From a virus, in the IMG/VR virus record IMGVR_UViG_3300037119_001799, positions 1 through 47,260 of that record: a DNA stretch of 47,260 bases. One strand, 5' to 3'. The notes below the pieces were generated by a model that saw nothing but the letters and a program-made list of their open reading frames with translations, did no database searches and had not been told where the DNA came from. A program made the position numbers and the translations under genes. Numbering within the stretch: position 1 is the stretch's first letter; each line of letters opens with the position of its first letter. Shown here in pieces: positions 1 through 6,482 of the stretch.

Positions 1-106
1 GGATCCAGCCAGGACTCACAGCCTCGGCGTGGTCGACCGCCGTCGCCATGCCCTCCTCGCCCTTGCGCTTAGCTTCGGCCCAGTCGAGCAGTGGCGTGCC
101 TGACAT
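1..106 (-). CDS. Partial phage protein, 3' end outside window
   Basis: The ATG at 106-104 is preceded by AAAGGAC, a good ribosome binding site. It opens a frame starting MSGTPLLDWAEAKRKGEEGM that runs without a stop to base 1, so only about 35 residues are visible. From memory, the 'EGMA.AVDHAE.VSPGW' pattern recalls a family of roughly 100-residue hypothetical phage proteins found near recombination genes, but I cannot confirm this. No function is assigned. It lies just downstream of the terminator that closes the neighbouring leftward regulator gene, so it probably has its own promoter or depends on read-through. Confidence 0.6.
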   Translation of the reverse strand, partial: MSGTPLLDWAEAKRKGEEGMATAVDHAEAVSPGWI

Positions 107-122
107 GTCGGTTGTCCTTTAG

Positions 123-163
123 AAAAAAGGCCAGCATCTGGCGTGGGGCGGCAGACGCTGGCC
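123..163 (-). terminator. Intrinsic terminator after the leftward regulator
   Basis: On the minus strand a 12-bp stem (arms 152-163 and 129-140, GGCCAGCGTCTG against CAGATGCTGGCC, one A/C mismatch) with an 11-base loop is followed at once by six T (the A run at 123-128). It begins six bases after the stop of the 169-468 gene. This is the textbook layout of a factor-independent terminator and the clearest one at the left end. Confidence 0.85.
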
Positions 164-168
164 CGAGG

Positions 169-468
169 CTACCCCCTCTTTGAGCTGCTGGTTCGTTTGA
201 GCTTTCTCAAGCCGGCCTTGATGCGCTTGAGCTGTACCTTCTGGACAGACGCATGACCGGGGATGCTGTCATGCTCCTTCCAGCGCCAAAGGGTCGCGAG
301 GGGAATCCCGCTGGCTGCGGACAGGTGCATGAGCTTCGCGCTCGATATCAATTTGGCTACTTGCATGAAGCAGAGCCTGCCGTAATGAAAAGCAAATTGC
401 AACAATTTTGAATCCGCCAAACCGTCCACAGTCCCTGGATAATTTGATTGTTTGACATTACTTTCCAT
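169..468 (-). CDS. Small putative HTH regulator, divergent from early operon
   Basis: A 99-residue basic protein. The stretch around residues 45-70 (AKLMHLSAASGIPLATLWRW) fits a helix-turn-helix, with a short 'ASGIPLATLWRW' turn and recognition helix. A lysine/arginine-rich tail follows (KRIKAGLRKLKRTSSSKRG). The ATG at 468 has GGAGG about 14 bases upstream, which supports the long start. An internal Met at residue 35 is an alternative that would still keep the HTH. It is divergent from the early operon, the place where temperate phages keep a Cro or repressor-type regulator, and it ends in a strong terminator. The fold and the control role are inferred. There is no peptidase domain, so it is not a LexA/CI-type self-cleaving repressor. 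Confidence 0.6.
   Translation of the reverse strand: MESNVKQSNYPGTVDGLADSKLLQFAFHYGRLCFMQVAKLISSAKLMHLSAASGIPLATLWRWKEHDSIPGHASVQKVQLKRIKAGLRKLKRTSSSKRG
394..408. promoter_or_regulatory. Candidate operator: AAATTG-CAA-CAATTT
   Basis: A perfect 6-bp inverted repeat with a 3-base spacer lies inside the 5' part of the regulator gene, in an AT-rich patch about 100 bases upstream of the early operon start. The size and symmetry suit a dimeric HTH protein. Only one copy was noticed, so operator function is a weak inference. Confidence 0.3.
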
Positions 469-482
469 TATGGCAAACTAAT
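452..482 (+). promoter_or_regulatory. Candidate promoter of the rightward early operon
   Basis: A perfect TTGACA at 452-457 is followed after 19 bases by ACTAAT (477-482, four of six matches to TATAAT), 23 bases before the first early ATG at 506. The spacing is longer than the ideal 17, and a second pairing (TTGATT with CATTAT, 16-base spacing) overlaps it. It lies across the start codon of the leftward regulator, so that protein or its transcription could affect it. Confidence 0.4.
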
Positions 483-505
483 CCTCCCAACCAGGAGACA
501 CCTAA

Positions 506-817
506 ATGTTGCGGCCCCAACCCACCAAGCTAAACAACATTGCTCGCAAGTATACACGCATGGCCATCAGTGGCCGGCGCGAAGACGCCGTCCGGATGCT
601 GGCCTTCGGCGTGTCGATGCTTGAGCAGGCCATGCTGATCGACGCCGACAAGGATCGCGTCGCCGACATGGCCAAGCTGCTCCACGACACCGTCTCCAAC
701 ATCTGCGGACGCATGCACCGGGAGATGGACGAGCAGGGACTGGCCTGGGAATACCAGCCGATCGACATGACGGATCTCGACATCGTCCTGGCGCGGCTCC
801 CGAGGACCAAGCCATGA
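506..817 (+). CDS. Hypothetical early phage protein (103 aa)
   Basis: First gene of the rightward early operon. The ATG is preceded by CCAGGAGACACCTAA, a strong ribosome binding site. The product is basic at the N-terminus (KLNNIARKYTRMAISGRRED), then a predicted all-helical protein with a Met-rich middle. No catalytic or nucleic-acid motif is recognised. The stop overlaps the next ATG by four bases (ATGA), so translation of the HTH gene that follows is probably coupled to it. Confidence 0.7.
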   Translation: MLRPQPTKLNNIARKYTRMAISGRREDAVRMLAFGVSMLEQAMLIDADKDRVADMAKLLHDTVSNICGRMHREMDEQGLAWEYQPIDMTDLDIVLARLPRTKP

Positions 818-1062
818 GAGCCATGAGCGACGACCAAGGTAAGAGATTGACCTACAGCAACTACAGCATCGCCGAAATCGCGGACATCCTTAGCCTACAC
901 ATCAACACGATCAGGCGAGCGATCAAGCAAGGCCGTATCAAGTCGGTCAAGTTTGGCGACTCTCACCGTATCGCAGCCGCTGAACTGGAGCGGATCCTCA
1001 CGGCCGGTTTTACCCTTGACCCACAACTGCCAACGCGCGGACGGCCAAGGAAAATCAGCTAA
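814..1062 (+). CDS. Excisionase/MerR-type HTH DNA-binding protein
   Basis: An 82-residue protein. Residues 14-50 (YSIAEIADILSLHINTIRRA followed by IKQGRIKSVKFG and the SHRI turn) read as a winged helix-turn-helix of the excisionase/MerR (HTH_17) type: helix, recognition helix 'HINTIRRAI', then the strand 'GRIKSVKFG..HRI'. Such proteins serve as excisionases or small phage regulators. A second in-frame ATG three codons later (MSDDQG) is also possible. It overlaps both neighbours (ATGA on the left, TAATG on the right). With no integrase gene in the window I cannot say whether it acts in excision or in transcription control. Confidence 0.75.
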   Translation: MRAMSDDQGKRLTYSNYSIAEIADILSLHINTIRRAIKQGRIKSVKFGDSHRIAAAELERILTAGFTLDPQLPTRGRPRKIS

Positions 1063-1268
1063 TGCCCTACGATGACCCCCTCGTCCTGTACAAACAGCTA
1101 GCTCCGGAATTCAACATTCACTATCGCCGCAAAACAATCTCGGACAAATGCAAGGTGGGTGAATTTCCGATGCCTCTACAGCTTAGCTCGCGACGTATTG
1201 CGTGGCGCTATTCGGACATCGTGAAATGGCTCGACAGTCGCCCCCGCAAGCCCGAGGTGCAGCCATGA
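1062..1268 (+). CDS. AlpA-like small DNA-binding protein
   Basis: A 68-residue protein whose start overlaps the stop of the preceding HTH gene (TAATG). The pattern 'RRKTISDKCKVGEFPMPLQL' followed by 'RRIAWRYSDIVKWLDSRP' matches the AlpA/MerR-like layout, in which a short HTH is followed by '..W...DI..WL..R'. AlpA-type proteins are small regulators of prophage and phage genes. The tandem of two different small HTH proteins at the head of the early operon suggests a local control circuit, but their targets are unknown. It ends in an ATGA overlap with the next gene. Confidence 0.65.
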   Translation: MPYDDPLVLYKQLAPEFNIHYRRKTISDKCKVGEFPMPLQLSSRRIAWRYSDIVKWLDSRPRKPEVQP

Positions 1269-1639
1269 GCGACCGCAGCATCCACAAGGTCACCGCCTGC
1301 CGCAGCGGCACGACCAGCTACGGCATGGACTACGAATGCGAGTACACGATCACGTTCGACTATCTGCCGGGCGCCAAGCCGATTCTCTGGCCCACTGACC
1401 ATGCTGACGCCGGCTGGCCCGCGGAGATCTCGTTCGTGTCGATCGACGCCGACGTCTCCGAGCATGGCGCCTTCGCCGATCTCGCGATGCGCGACCTTGT
1501 CGAGTGGGCCAAGGACTGGCTGGACGAGCACCACGACGAGCTCGTCACCCAGGCCGAGCAGGACCGCCAACCGGATCCCGACGACGCGCGGGACCGCATG
1601 ATCGAAGACCGGGAACTCAACCGTGACAACGACAACTAG
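1265..1639 (+). CDS. Hypothetical acidic early protein (124 aa)
   Basis: The start chosen is the ATG at 1265, which overlaps the previous stop (ATGA). A longer frame from 1202 would run far into the preceding gene. The N-terminal half looks strand-rich (YGMDYECEYTITFDYLPGAK, then PAEISFVSIDADVSE). The C-terminal half is helical and very acidic, ending in a D/R/N-rich tail. No family is recognised. The charge pattern is compatible with a small protein-binding or DNA-mimic role, but that is speculation. Confidence 0.65.
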   Translation: MSDRSIHKVTACRSGTTSYGMDYECEYTITFDYLPGAKPILWPTDHADAGWPAEISFVSIDADVSEHGAFADLAMRDLVEWAKDWLDEHHDELVTQAEQDRQPDPDDARDRMIEDRELNRDNDN

Positions 1640-1657
1640 AGCCGCCGAGGGGGCGGA

Positions 1658-1718
1658 GTGTGGGAGGCGGCTGTGGTCGCTAGAGTGGTTGGCTAGCATG
1701 GCCTGCCGTCTCCCACGC
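1658..1718 (+). ncRNA. Two-tier stem-loop between early genes
   Basis: In the 99-base gap before the next gene, 1658-1671 (GTGTGGGAGGCGGC) pairs with 1705-1718 (GCCGTCTCCCACGC) over 14 positions, two of them G-T. Inside the 33-base loop a second perfect stem, GCTAG (1679-1683) with CTAGC (1693-1697), can form. There is no T run after it, so it does not look like a normal terminator. It could be an RNA stability element, an attenuator or a small RNA. Function unknown. Confidence 0.45.
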
Positions 1719-1738
1719 TTTCTTGGGAAGCCCGACCC

Positions 1739-1927
1739 ATGAGCGTCACCCTGGAGCTAACCGAGCTGGAAGCCGACTATGTCACCCAGGCGCTGCTGCA
1801 CGAGCTCACCGTGACCGAGCTCATTTTGTGCCGCATCACTGGCGCCGTCGAACCTGAGGTGTTCAACACCGCGGCGACCAAGGCCGCCCTGCTCGACGGC
1901 CTCATCGAGAGGATCATGTCCGAATGA
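1739..1927 (+). CDS. Hypothetical early protein (62 aa)
   Basis: A small acidic helical protein (MSVTLELTELEADYVTQALL at the N-terminus), starting 20 bases after the stem-loop. The pattern resembles the many small two-helix phage proteins with an 'ELTxxExxxVxxAL' opening, but no function can be assigned. The stop overlaps the next start (ATGA). A clear Shine-Dalgarno is lacking: GGGAAGCCCGACCC is the nearest purine-rich stretch. Confidence 0.6.
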   Translation: MSVTLELTELEADYVTQALLHELTVTELILCRITGAVEPEVFNTAATKAALLDGLIERIMSE

Positions 1928-2166
1928 CCTGGGCCGGCCTCTGGGCGATCGTCCTGATCCTCGTCGGCCGGGCAGCAACCGCCGCCGACTACTGGGAGAT
2001 CGCCGCCTACCGCCTGGGCAAAGATCTCAAAACGGAAGAGCGCAACATCATCCCCCTGCCAGGACGTTACAGCTCCCGCGAGCTGTGCCTCCAGGCCCTG
2101 GCCTGGACCCCGGGCCCCAGGGACATGCGGCTGCGCTGCGACAAGATTGAAAGGAAAGAACAATGA
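1924..2166 (+). CDS. Small exported protein with signal peptide
   Basis: An 80-residue product. Residues 1-21 form a hydrophobic stretch (WAGLWAIVLILVG) ending ATA|A, a good type I signal-peptide cleavage site. The mature part of about 60 residues has two cysteines (ELCLQAL, RLRCDK) that could form one disulfide. It would act in the periplasm of a Gram-negative host. Its place in an early operon, right before the ERF recombination gene, is odd for a secreted protein. Superinfection exclusion or envelope modification are possible roles, without direct support. It is coupled on both sides by ATGA overlaps. Confidence 0.65.
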   Translation: MTWAGLWAIVLILVGRAATAADYWEIAAYRLGKDLKTEERNIIPLPGRYSSRELCLQALAWTPGPRDMRLRCDKIERKEQ

Positions 2167-3002
2167 CCAACCAGGAGATACCAGAAGTGACCGACGCACT
2201 GCCGATCGAGACCTACCGCAACCGCTCGCCGGAGATCGGCCAGCTCGCCGCCGCCCTCTGCAAGGCCCAGGGCGCCATGGACGTGGCCAAGAAGGGCAGC
2301 ACCAACCCCCACTTTCGCAACGCCTACGCGGATCTCGCCAGCGTCTGGGATGCCATACGTGAGCCGCTGTCCAGCAATGGCCTGTCGATCGTGCAGTTCC
2401 CGCGCACCGTCAAGAACGGCGTGGAGATCGAGACCATCCTGCTGCACAGCTCCGGCGAGTACATGGGCGACGTGCTGTGGGTGCCGTGCCTGAAGTTTGA
2501 TGCCCAGGGCATTGGCAGTGCAATTACTTATGGTCGTCGTTACTCCGCAATGAGCATCGCTGGAATCGCGCCGGCTGCCACGGCCGCCGAAAAGGCAGAC
2601 AACGTCGGCGACGATGACGGCAACGCCGCATCCCACAAGGCCGGCCTGCCAGGATCCGCCGGCGGCGGCACCGACTTCCGCCCGCCCGGTCCCCGGCGCA
2701 TGCCGACCAACAACTATCTGGAAGACGCCAAGGCGGACGGCCTCGTGGACGAGACGCGCGCCAAGGGCGAGATGCCGGGCAAGCCCAAGGCGAACGGCGG
2801 CAACTCCGTCAAGCGGGCTGAGTGGTGCGCCAAGGCAGTCGCCTACTTCAAGACAATCCCGCCGCAGAAGGAGCTGGAGGACTGGTGGCAGAAGGAGACA
2901 GAGAAGCTCGAAATCATCGAGCACGCCATGCCGGCGGAGTACGACCGGCTGGTCGCCGAATTCGATCGCGCCATCGAGCGCTCAGCAACGAAGGCCAAGT
3001 AA
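2163..3002 (+). CDS. erf: ERF-family single-strand DNA annealing protein
   Basis: A 279-residue protein of the ERF recombinase family. The signature is in the first 150 residues: 'AALCKAQGAMDVAKKGSTNP' followed by HFRNAYADLASVWDAIREPL, then 'GLSIVQFPR', and 'GIGSAITYGRRYSAMSIAGI', the conserved end of the ERF core. ERF proteins (P22 Erf type) bind and anneal single-stranded DNA for phage recombination and genome circularisation. The middle (residues 150-220) is Gly/Pro-rich linker and the C-terminal part is helical and charged. The start overlaps the exported-protein gene (ATGA) with AAAGGAAAG as ribosome binding site. No RecE-type exonuclease is seen; the following gene is the usual type of partner found beside such annealases. 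Confidence 0.9.
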   Translation: MTNQEIPEVTDALPIETYRNRSPEIGQLAAALCKAQGAMDVAKKGSTNPHFRNAYADLASVWDAIREPLSSNGLSIVQFPRTVKNGVEIETILLHSSGEYMGDVLWVPCLKFDAQGIGSAITYGRRYSAMSIAGIAPAATAAEKADNVGDDDGNAASHKAGLPGSAGGGTDFRPPGPRRMPTNNYLEDAKADGLVDETRAKGEMPGKPKANGGNSVKRAEWCAKAVAYFKTIPPQKELEDWWQKETEKLEIIEHAMPAEYDRLVAEFDRAIERSATKAK

Positions 3003-3616
3003 TGGACAACCGTCATCACAACATGCCGCCCCTGGCCGAGCGCCTAGAGCTCGACCACGCCAGCCTCAGCGCCCAGGCGGCAGAGGCCGCCGCCATGGTG
3101 CCGGCCGCCCTGGATCTGATCACCTCGGACGAGGATGCCGCCGGCTACGTCGAGACCGCCAGGGCCGTGAAGGATGTCGGCGCCCTGGTCGAGGCGGCGC
3201 GCAAGAAGGAGAAGGAGTCCATCCTGCGCGACGGCAGGATCGTTGACGCCTACTTCGCCAAGCTGTCGGGCCCGATCTCCGCTGCTCAGATTCGGGTGGT
3301 CAAGGAGATCAATACCTACCAGCAGGCCAAGCTGCAGGCCGAGCGCGAGCGCGAGGAGAAGGAGCGCAAGGCGGCGGAGCTGTTCGATGAGCCGCCGCCC
3401 GCGCCTGTCATGGTGAAGGACGCCGCCAGGATCACGACGATCGGCGCCAAGGCATCGGCCAGCCGGCGCTGGGTGCATGCCGTGGTCGATCCCCTGGCTG
3501 TGCCACGTCAGTACCTTTGTGTGAACGAAGCCGCGGTTAAAGCGGCGATCGCCGGAGGCATGCGGGAGATCCCGGGGATAAAAATATTCGAAGAGATACG
3601 CACATCGATTCGCTAG
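3002..3616 (+). CDS. Recombination-associated coiled-coil protein beside ERF
   Basis: A 204-residue product starting at the ATG that overlaps the erf stop (TAATG); a longer frame from 2822 would run inside erf. Residues 35-125 are helical and highly charged, with an E/K/R-rich coiled coil (EREREEKERKAAELF). The C-terminal 80 residues hold the pattern 'SRRWVHAVVDPLAVPRQYL..NEAAVKAAI' and 'REIPGIKIFEE'. I know this layout from phage proteins encoded next to annealases and nucleases, where a helical stalk precedes a small 'VP..YL..d...i.a.i..G...IPGi.i' domain. The biochemical activity is not established. Operon position suggests it assists recombination or replication. Confidence 0.65.
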   Translation: MDNRHHNMPPLAERLELDHASLSAQAAEAAAMVPAALDLITSDEDAAGYVETARAVKDVGALVEAARKKEKESILRDGRIVDAYFAKLSGPISAAQIRVVKEINTYQQAKLQAEREREEKERKAAELFDEPPPAPVMVKDAARITTIGAKASASRRWVHAVVDPLAVPRQYLCVNEAAVKAAIAGGMREIPGIKIFEEIRTSIR

Positions 3617-3618
3617 CC

Positions 3619-4086
3619 ATGAAACACACCCCCTCGCCACGCAGCATGTCTCTTGCCGATCGGCTCAAACGCTTCTCCAAAGCAGATGCTTCTGGCTGCC
3701 ATCTTTGGATCAGCACTATCTCGAAACGAACCGGCTACGCACAGATCAGTTGGAAGGGCGGAAATAGAAGCGCCCATCGTATGGCCTGGGTTTCTGCTCG
3801 CGGCCCTATCCCGAAAGGGATGCAGGTTTGCCACCGCTGTGATGTGCGTCACTGCATCAACGTCGATCATCTTTTCCTCGGCACCCACAAAGACAATATG
3901 GCCGACAAGACAATGAAAGGACGCGCCCCAAGCGGATCGCGTAATGGGAACAGCAAGCTATCTGACGATCAGATACTTGCTATCCGTGCTGCACCAACGG
4001 GATATGGCACAGGCCTGCCGCTGGCAAAGCAGTATGGAGTTACAGCCGCCGCCATTAGTTATGTGCGGCGAAAATCAACTCGTTAA
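3619..4086 (+). CDS. HNH endonuclease (HNH_3 type)
   Basis: A 155-residue protein with a clear HNH core: AHRMAW at 52-57, CHRCDVRHCINVDHLFLGTH at 71-90, then DNMADKTMKGR. Cys71, Cys74 and Cys79 could bind structural zinc, and His84 and His90 sit at the HNH metal positions. After the core, 'SKLSDDQILAIRA' with 'LAKQYGVTAAAISYVRRK' is a helix-turn-helix found at the end of many free-standing phage homing endonucleases. It follows the ERF partner by only two bases and has no good ribosome binding site. It may be a mobile insertion in the early operon rather than a packaging or recombination nuclease. Confidence 0.85.
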   Translation: MKHTPSPRSMSLADRLKRFSKADASGCHLWISTISKRTGYAQISWKGGNRSAHRMAWVSARGPIPKGMQVCHRCDVRHCINVDHLFLGTHKDNMADKTMKGRAPSGSRNGNSKLSDDQILAIRAAPTGYGTGLPLAKQYGVTAAAISYVRRKSTR

Positions 4087-4102
4087 ATTAGGAGAAGTCA
4101 AA

Positions 4103-4273
4103 ATGCGCGCGTCAATCACAACCACGATCGTCATTGTCCTGGCCCTGGTCTCCAGCATGACCCAAGCCCAGACCGTCTGCTCGACCTACGGCAACGTCAC
4201 CAACTGCTACAACTCCGACACTGGCAAGACCACGGTCTGCACGACGTCCGGCCACATCACGACGTGCGGCTGA
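4103..4273 (+). CDS. Small secreted four-cysteine protein (56 aa)
   Basis: The start is the ATG at 4103, which has TTAGGAGAAG eight bases upstream. The larger frame from 3944 overlaps the HNH gene and is rejected. Residues 1-23 form a signal peptide (TTTIVIVLALVSS, cleavage after TQA). The mature part of about 33 residues is Thr/Asn/Gly-rich with four evenly spaced cysteines (VCST, NCYN, VCTT, TCG) in a roughly doubled pattern, suggesting two disulfides. There is no lipobox. The next gene encodes a second protein of the same kind, so the pair is likely periplasmic. Function unknown. Confidence 0.7.
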   Translation: MRASITTTIVIVLALVSSMTQAQTVCSTYGNVTNCYNSDTGKTTVCTTSGHITTCG

Positions 4274-4274
4274 C

Positions 4275-4478
4275 ATGCGCGCCATAGCCATGATCACTGC
4301 CATCCTTGTCCTGGTCCCCAGCATGGCTGGAGCCCAGGTGACCTGCGAGCGTGGCGGCGGCGGCATCCCCTACTGCTTCGTGCAGGCCGGCGATAGGGGC
4401 ATGTTTTGCCTTGAGACCGTGTGCTGGCGCGTGATCCGCTGCGGCGAAAGATGGTGTTACGATGTTGAGAGGAACTGA
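4275..4478 (+). CDS. Small secreted six-cysteine protein (67 aa)
   Basis: It begins one base after the preceding stop. Residues 1-21 form a signal peptide (MITAILVLVPSM, cleavage after AGA). The mature part of about 46 residues contains six cysteines (TCER, YCFV, FCLE, VCWR, RCGE, WCYD), enough for three disulfides. The N-terminal hydrophobic segment, the Gly-Ala cleavage site and the VTC or VCS start of the mature chain resemble the preceding gene, so they may be diverged duplicates. It ends in an ATGA-type overlap with the next gene. Superinfection exclusion, an inhibitor or an envelope-stress role are all possible. Confidence 0.7.
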   Translation: MRAIAMITAILVLVPSMAGAQVTCERGGGGIPYCFVQAGDRGMFCLETVCWRVIRCGERWCYDVERN

Positions 4479-4828
4479 TGGGCCGCCCAACCAACGCTCC
4501 GTACATCGACATCGATTCGTTATGCGACGCTGCCGAGGCTGCGGGGCTGGCCTGGGCTGATGCCAGTGCCGCTGCCGATGCGCTGGAGCAGACGCGCAAG
4601 AGCGTCCTGGCCCACAGCATGGCCGGCTATCTGCAGGAAGGCATGCCCAGCAACAAGGCCGAGACCTATGCCCTGGCGCAGGAGGCCTACACAGACTTCA
4701 TCCGGCGCATGGTGTCCGCCCGTAAGGCCGCCGATCGCGCGCGTGTACATTACGAGATCCTGAAAACCAGGATCGAGCTGATGCGGACCAACGCATCGAC
4801 CGAGCGGGCAGCAATGAACATGAGGTGA
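4478..4828 (+). CDS. Conserved-type phage helical protein (116 aa)
   Basis: An almost entirely helical protein. The layout 'AWADASAAADALEQTRKSVL', then a segment with PSNKAETYALAQEAY, then 'ARVHYEILKTRIELMRTNAS' with TERA is one I associate with small proteins encoded in phage recombination/replication modules. The 'Y..lk...el.RtN.STeRA' end is the most characteristic part. Its role is not known to me. The start overlaps the previous stop by one base (TGATG), and the next gene follows after four bases. Confidence 0.65.
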   Translation: MGRPTNAPYIDIDSLCDAAEAAGLAWADASAAADALEQTRKSVLAHSMAGYLQEGMPSNKAETYALAQEAYTDFIRRMVSARKAADRARVHYEILKTRIELMRTNASTERAAMNMR

Positions 4829-4832
4829 CGCA

Positions 4833-5129
4833 ATGGACATCAACTACAAAATCGATAACGCCATCGAAGACATGGCCATGGAGTCAGCCCAATGGGCCCA
4901 GGCCTATGCGATGCTTCGTGTCGCGACAGAGCTGGGTAGCCTTTCCATCCAGGTGAAATACCTGGGCAACGGCAATGCCTCCACGCAGATGGGCGCCATC
5001 GAAGCCTTTGGCTTGGCCATGAAAGAGAGCATCTCTGAGTTGGCAACCACGATCAGTGACGCCACCGGGGAACTGACCGGCGCAGTCGGCGACGTCACTG
5101 TCGCCCTGACGGAGGCGAAGGATGACTGA
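4833..5129 (+). CDS. Hypothetical early protein (98 aa)
   Basis: A small acidic protein following the previous gene by four bases, with GAGGTGACGC as ribosome binding site. The first 40 residues are helical (AIEDMAMESAQWAQAYAMLR) and the second half is Gly/Thr/Ala-rich with a repeated 'T..isDATGELTGAVGDVTVA' texture. No family is recognised. It belongs to the early operon by spacing and direction. Confidence 0.6.
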   Translation: MDINYKIDNAIEDMAMESAQWAQAYAMLRVATELGSLSIQVKYLGNGNASTQMGAIEAFGLAMKESISELATTISDATGELTGAVGDVTVALTEAKDD

Positions 5130-5135
5130 CAGCCG

Positions 5136-5825
5136 ATGAAAAAGACCCTCAAACGGCTCCGGCAGCCGGGCCAGAGCGCCTACACCGTCGCCGGCATTGG
5201 CTTCGAAAAGAAGGCCGACATCCACAAGCACGCCCAGGCGATCCACCGCGCCCTGCCGCTGATCGGACAGGTCGTGGAGGGACCGGCGCGCGACTTTATG
5301 CTCGGCCTGTTCCAGCACCATCACAACTGGACCGGCAAGCAGGGCGCCGGCGTCAAGGCCGTCGTGGTCGGGCCAGACGGCTATGGCGGCAAGCTGCTGC
5401 GGCTGCGCCGGGTCGACGGCAGCGAGGTCGACATCTCCTGGCGGCAATGCATCTACGGCCAGACCTCGCAGATCGGCGTGCTGCGTCACGAGATCGTCGG
5501 CCAAATCCTGGAGGCGCGCGACGCTGCCTTTGCCGGCGAGGTTCTGCTGATCCGCTGCCCGATTGACGATGTGCTGGTCGATCGCCACGGCGTCGATGTC
5601 GACCACGCCCCGCCCAATACTTTTGCCGCGATCGCCAAGGCGTGGTGCGCCGCCGAGGGCATCGACATCGAGGATGTCGAGGTGGCCGAGGACATCAGCG
5701 GCGTCGACCGGCTGGCCGATCGCAGTCTGGCGATGCGCTGGCAGGCCTACCACAAGCTGACAGCGACGCTGCGGGTTATCAGCCGGCAGGCCCACATCCG
5801 GCTGACGCGGGGGGTGTCACCATGA
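5136..5825 (+). CDS. DUF3223/DCL-family protein
   Basis: A 229-residue protein. Features of the DUF3223 (DCL-like) domain are visible: 'FEKKADIHKHAQAIHRALPL' at the start, a 'GLFQHHHNWTGKQGAGVKAV' block, then 'RRVDGSEVDISWRQCIYGQT' and 'LRHEIVGQILEARDAAF'. After it comes a 'CPI..vLVDRHGVDVDHAPP' followed by NTFAAIAKAWC block, which matches the 'vDH..p.tF..l...w' part seen in longer members. The family occurs in phages, bacteria and plant DCL proteins (DCL is needed for plastid rRNA processing). The histidine/aspartate-rich motif hints at a nucleic-acid enzyme, but no activity is established to my knowledge. It ends in an ATGA overlap with the next gene. Confidence 0.75.
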   Translation: MKKTLKRLRQPGQSAYTVAGIGFEKKADIHKHAQAIHRALPLIGQVVEGPARDFMLGLFQHHHNWTGKQGAGVKAVVVGPDGYGGKLLRLRRVDGSEVDISWRQCIYGQTSQIGVLRHEIVGQILEARDAAFAGEVLLIRCPIDDVLVDRHGVDVDHAPPNTFAAIAKAWCAAEGIDIEDVEVAEDISGVDRLADRSLAMRWQAYHKLTATLRVISRQAHIRLTRGVSP

Positions 5826-6028
5826 TCGACATCGTGAAACGTCTACGCGCTCCGCCCCTAGCCGAGCGAAACGAGGGCATCAAGATCGAAGCCGCCGACG
5901 AGATCGAGCGGCTGCGGGCGGCGCTGCAAGAGATCGTGAAATCTGACGGCTGCCACTTTGGCAGCGAGGGCACCGCACGCATCTTCAACATCGCCCGCGC
6001 AGCACTCGGGGAGGCGAAGGATGAGTGA
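5822..6028 (+). CDS. Small coiled-coil protein with EIERLR motif (68 aa)
   Basis: The start chosen is the ATG at 5822, which overlaps the DUF3223 stop (ATGA); the longer frame from 5642 lies inside that gene. The product opens 'MIDIVKRLRAP' and contains 'AADEIERLRAALQEI', a short coiled coil, followed by 'ARIFNIARAAL'. It is a clear relative of the next gene: both start M[IS]DIV and share EIERLR at protein level and GACGAGATCGAGCGGCTGCG at DNA level. Proteins of this kind are common in phage early regions and have no known function. Confidence 0.65.
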   Translation: MIDIVKRLRAPPLAERNEGIKIEAADEIERLRAALQEIVKSDGCHFGSEGTARIFNIARAALGEAKDE

Positions 6029-6482
6029 CATCGTAAGACTGCTGACCGAGCGTCGCAAATTCAGGCACGGCAACGATGGTGAAAAACACTGCCTTGTCCC
6101 GCACGAGATGCTCTGTTCGGCCATCGACGAGATCGAGCGGCTGCGGGCTGACCTGACGGAGGCGGACGAAGCCATCCGCGAGTTGCAGCAGGCAGCCTGT
6201 GATCGGGAAGGTGGTCTGCGTGAGATCATCCATGCCGGGGCCAACGAGATCGAGCGGCTGCAGGTGGCGCTGCGTGGCATCCGCGCCAAGAGCGCCCAAA
6301 TGGCTGAAGACGACGGCTTGTGGTTTGGAGCCGCGACTGCCGCTGAAGCCTACCTGCAGCAGGAACTGCGCACGTTGTGCGCGGTCATCGAGGGCGTGTC
6401 ACCGGACGAGTGCGCTCGCGCCGCCTACGACTGCAAGCTGGCGGTGAAGCTGCCGATGCGCCGGCCACACGGCTCGCGCTAG
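6021..6482 (+). CDS. Coiled-coil protein with duplicated EIERL motif (153 aa)
   Basis: Starts at the ATG at 6021, eight bases before the end of the previous gene, with GGGGAGGCGAAGG as ribosome binding site. It reads 'MSDIVRLLTERR', then 'AIDEIERLRADLTEADEAIR' and again 'GANEIERLQVALRGIRAKSA', so the coiled-coil unit of the smaller preceding gene occurs twice here. It looks like an extended paralogue formed by local duplication. It is the last gene of the rightward early operon; its TAG stop shares the bases CTAG with the stop of the convergent leftward gene. Function unknown. Confidence 0.65.
   Translation: MSDIVRLLTERRKFRHGNDGEKHCLVPHEMLCSAIDEIERLRADLTEADEAIRELQQAACDREGGLREIIHAGANEIERLQVALRGIRAKSAQMAEDDGLWFGAATAAEAYLQQELRTLCAVIEGVSPDECARAAYDCKLAVKLPMRRPHGSR

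Noticed and set aside
2614-3246. 210-codon frame overlapping erf and its partner
   Set aside because: Arg/Ser/Pro-rich shadow in the +1 frame of two well-supported genes.
3944-4273. Long form of the four-cysteine protein (109 codons)
   Set aside because: Its first half lies inside the HNH gene in another frame, while the ATG at 4103 has a strong ribosome binding site followed by a signal peptide.
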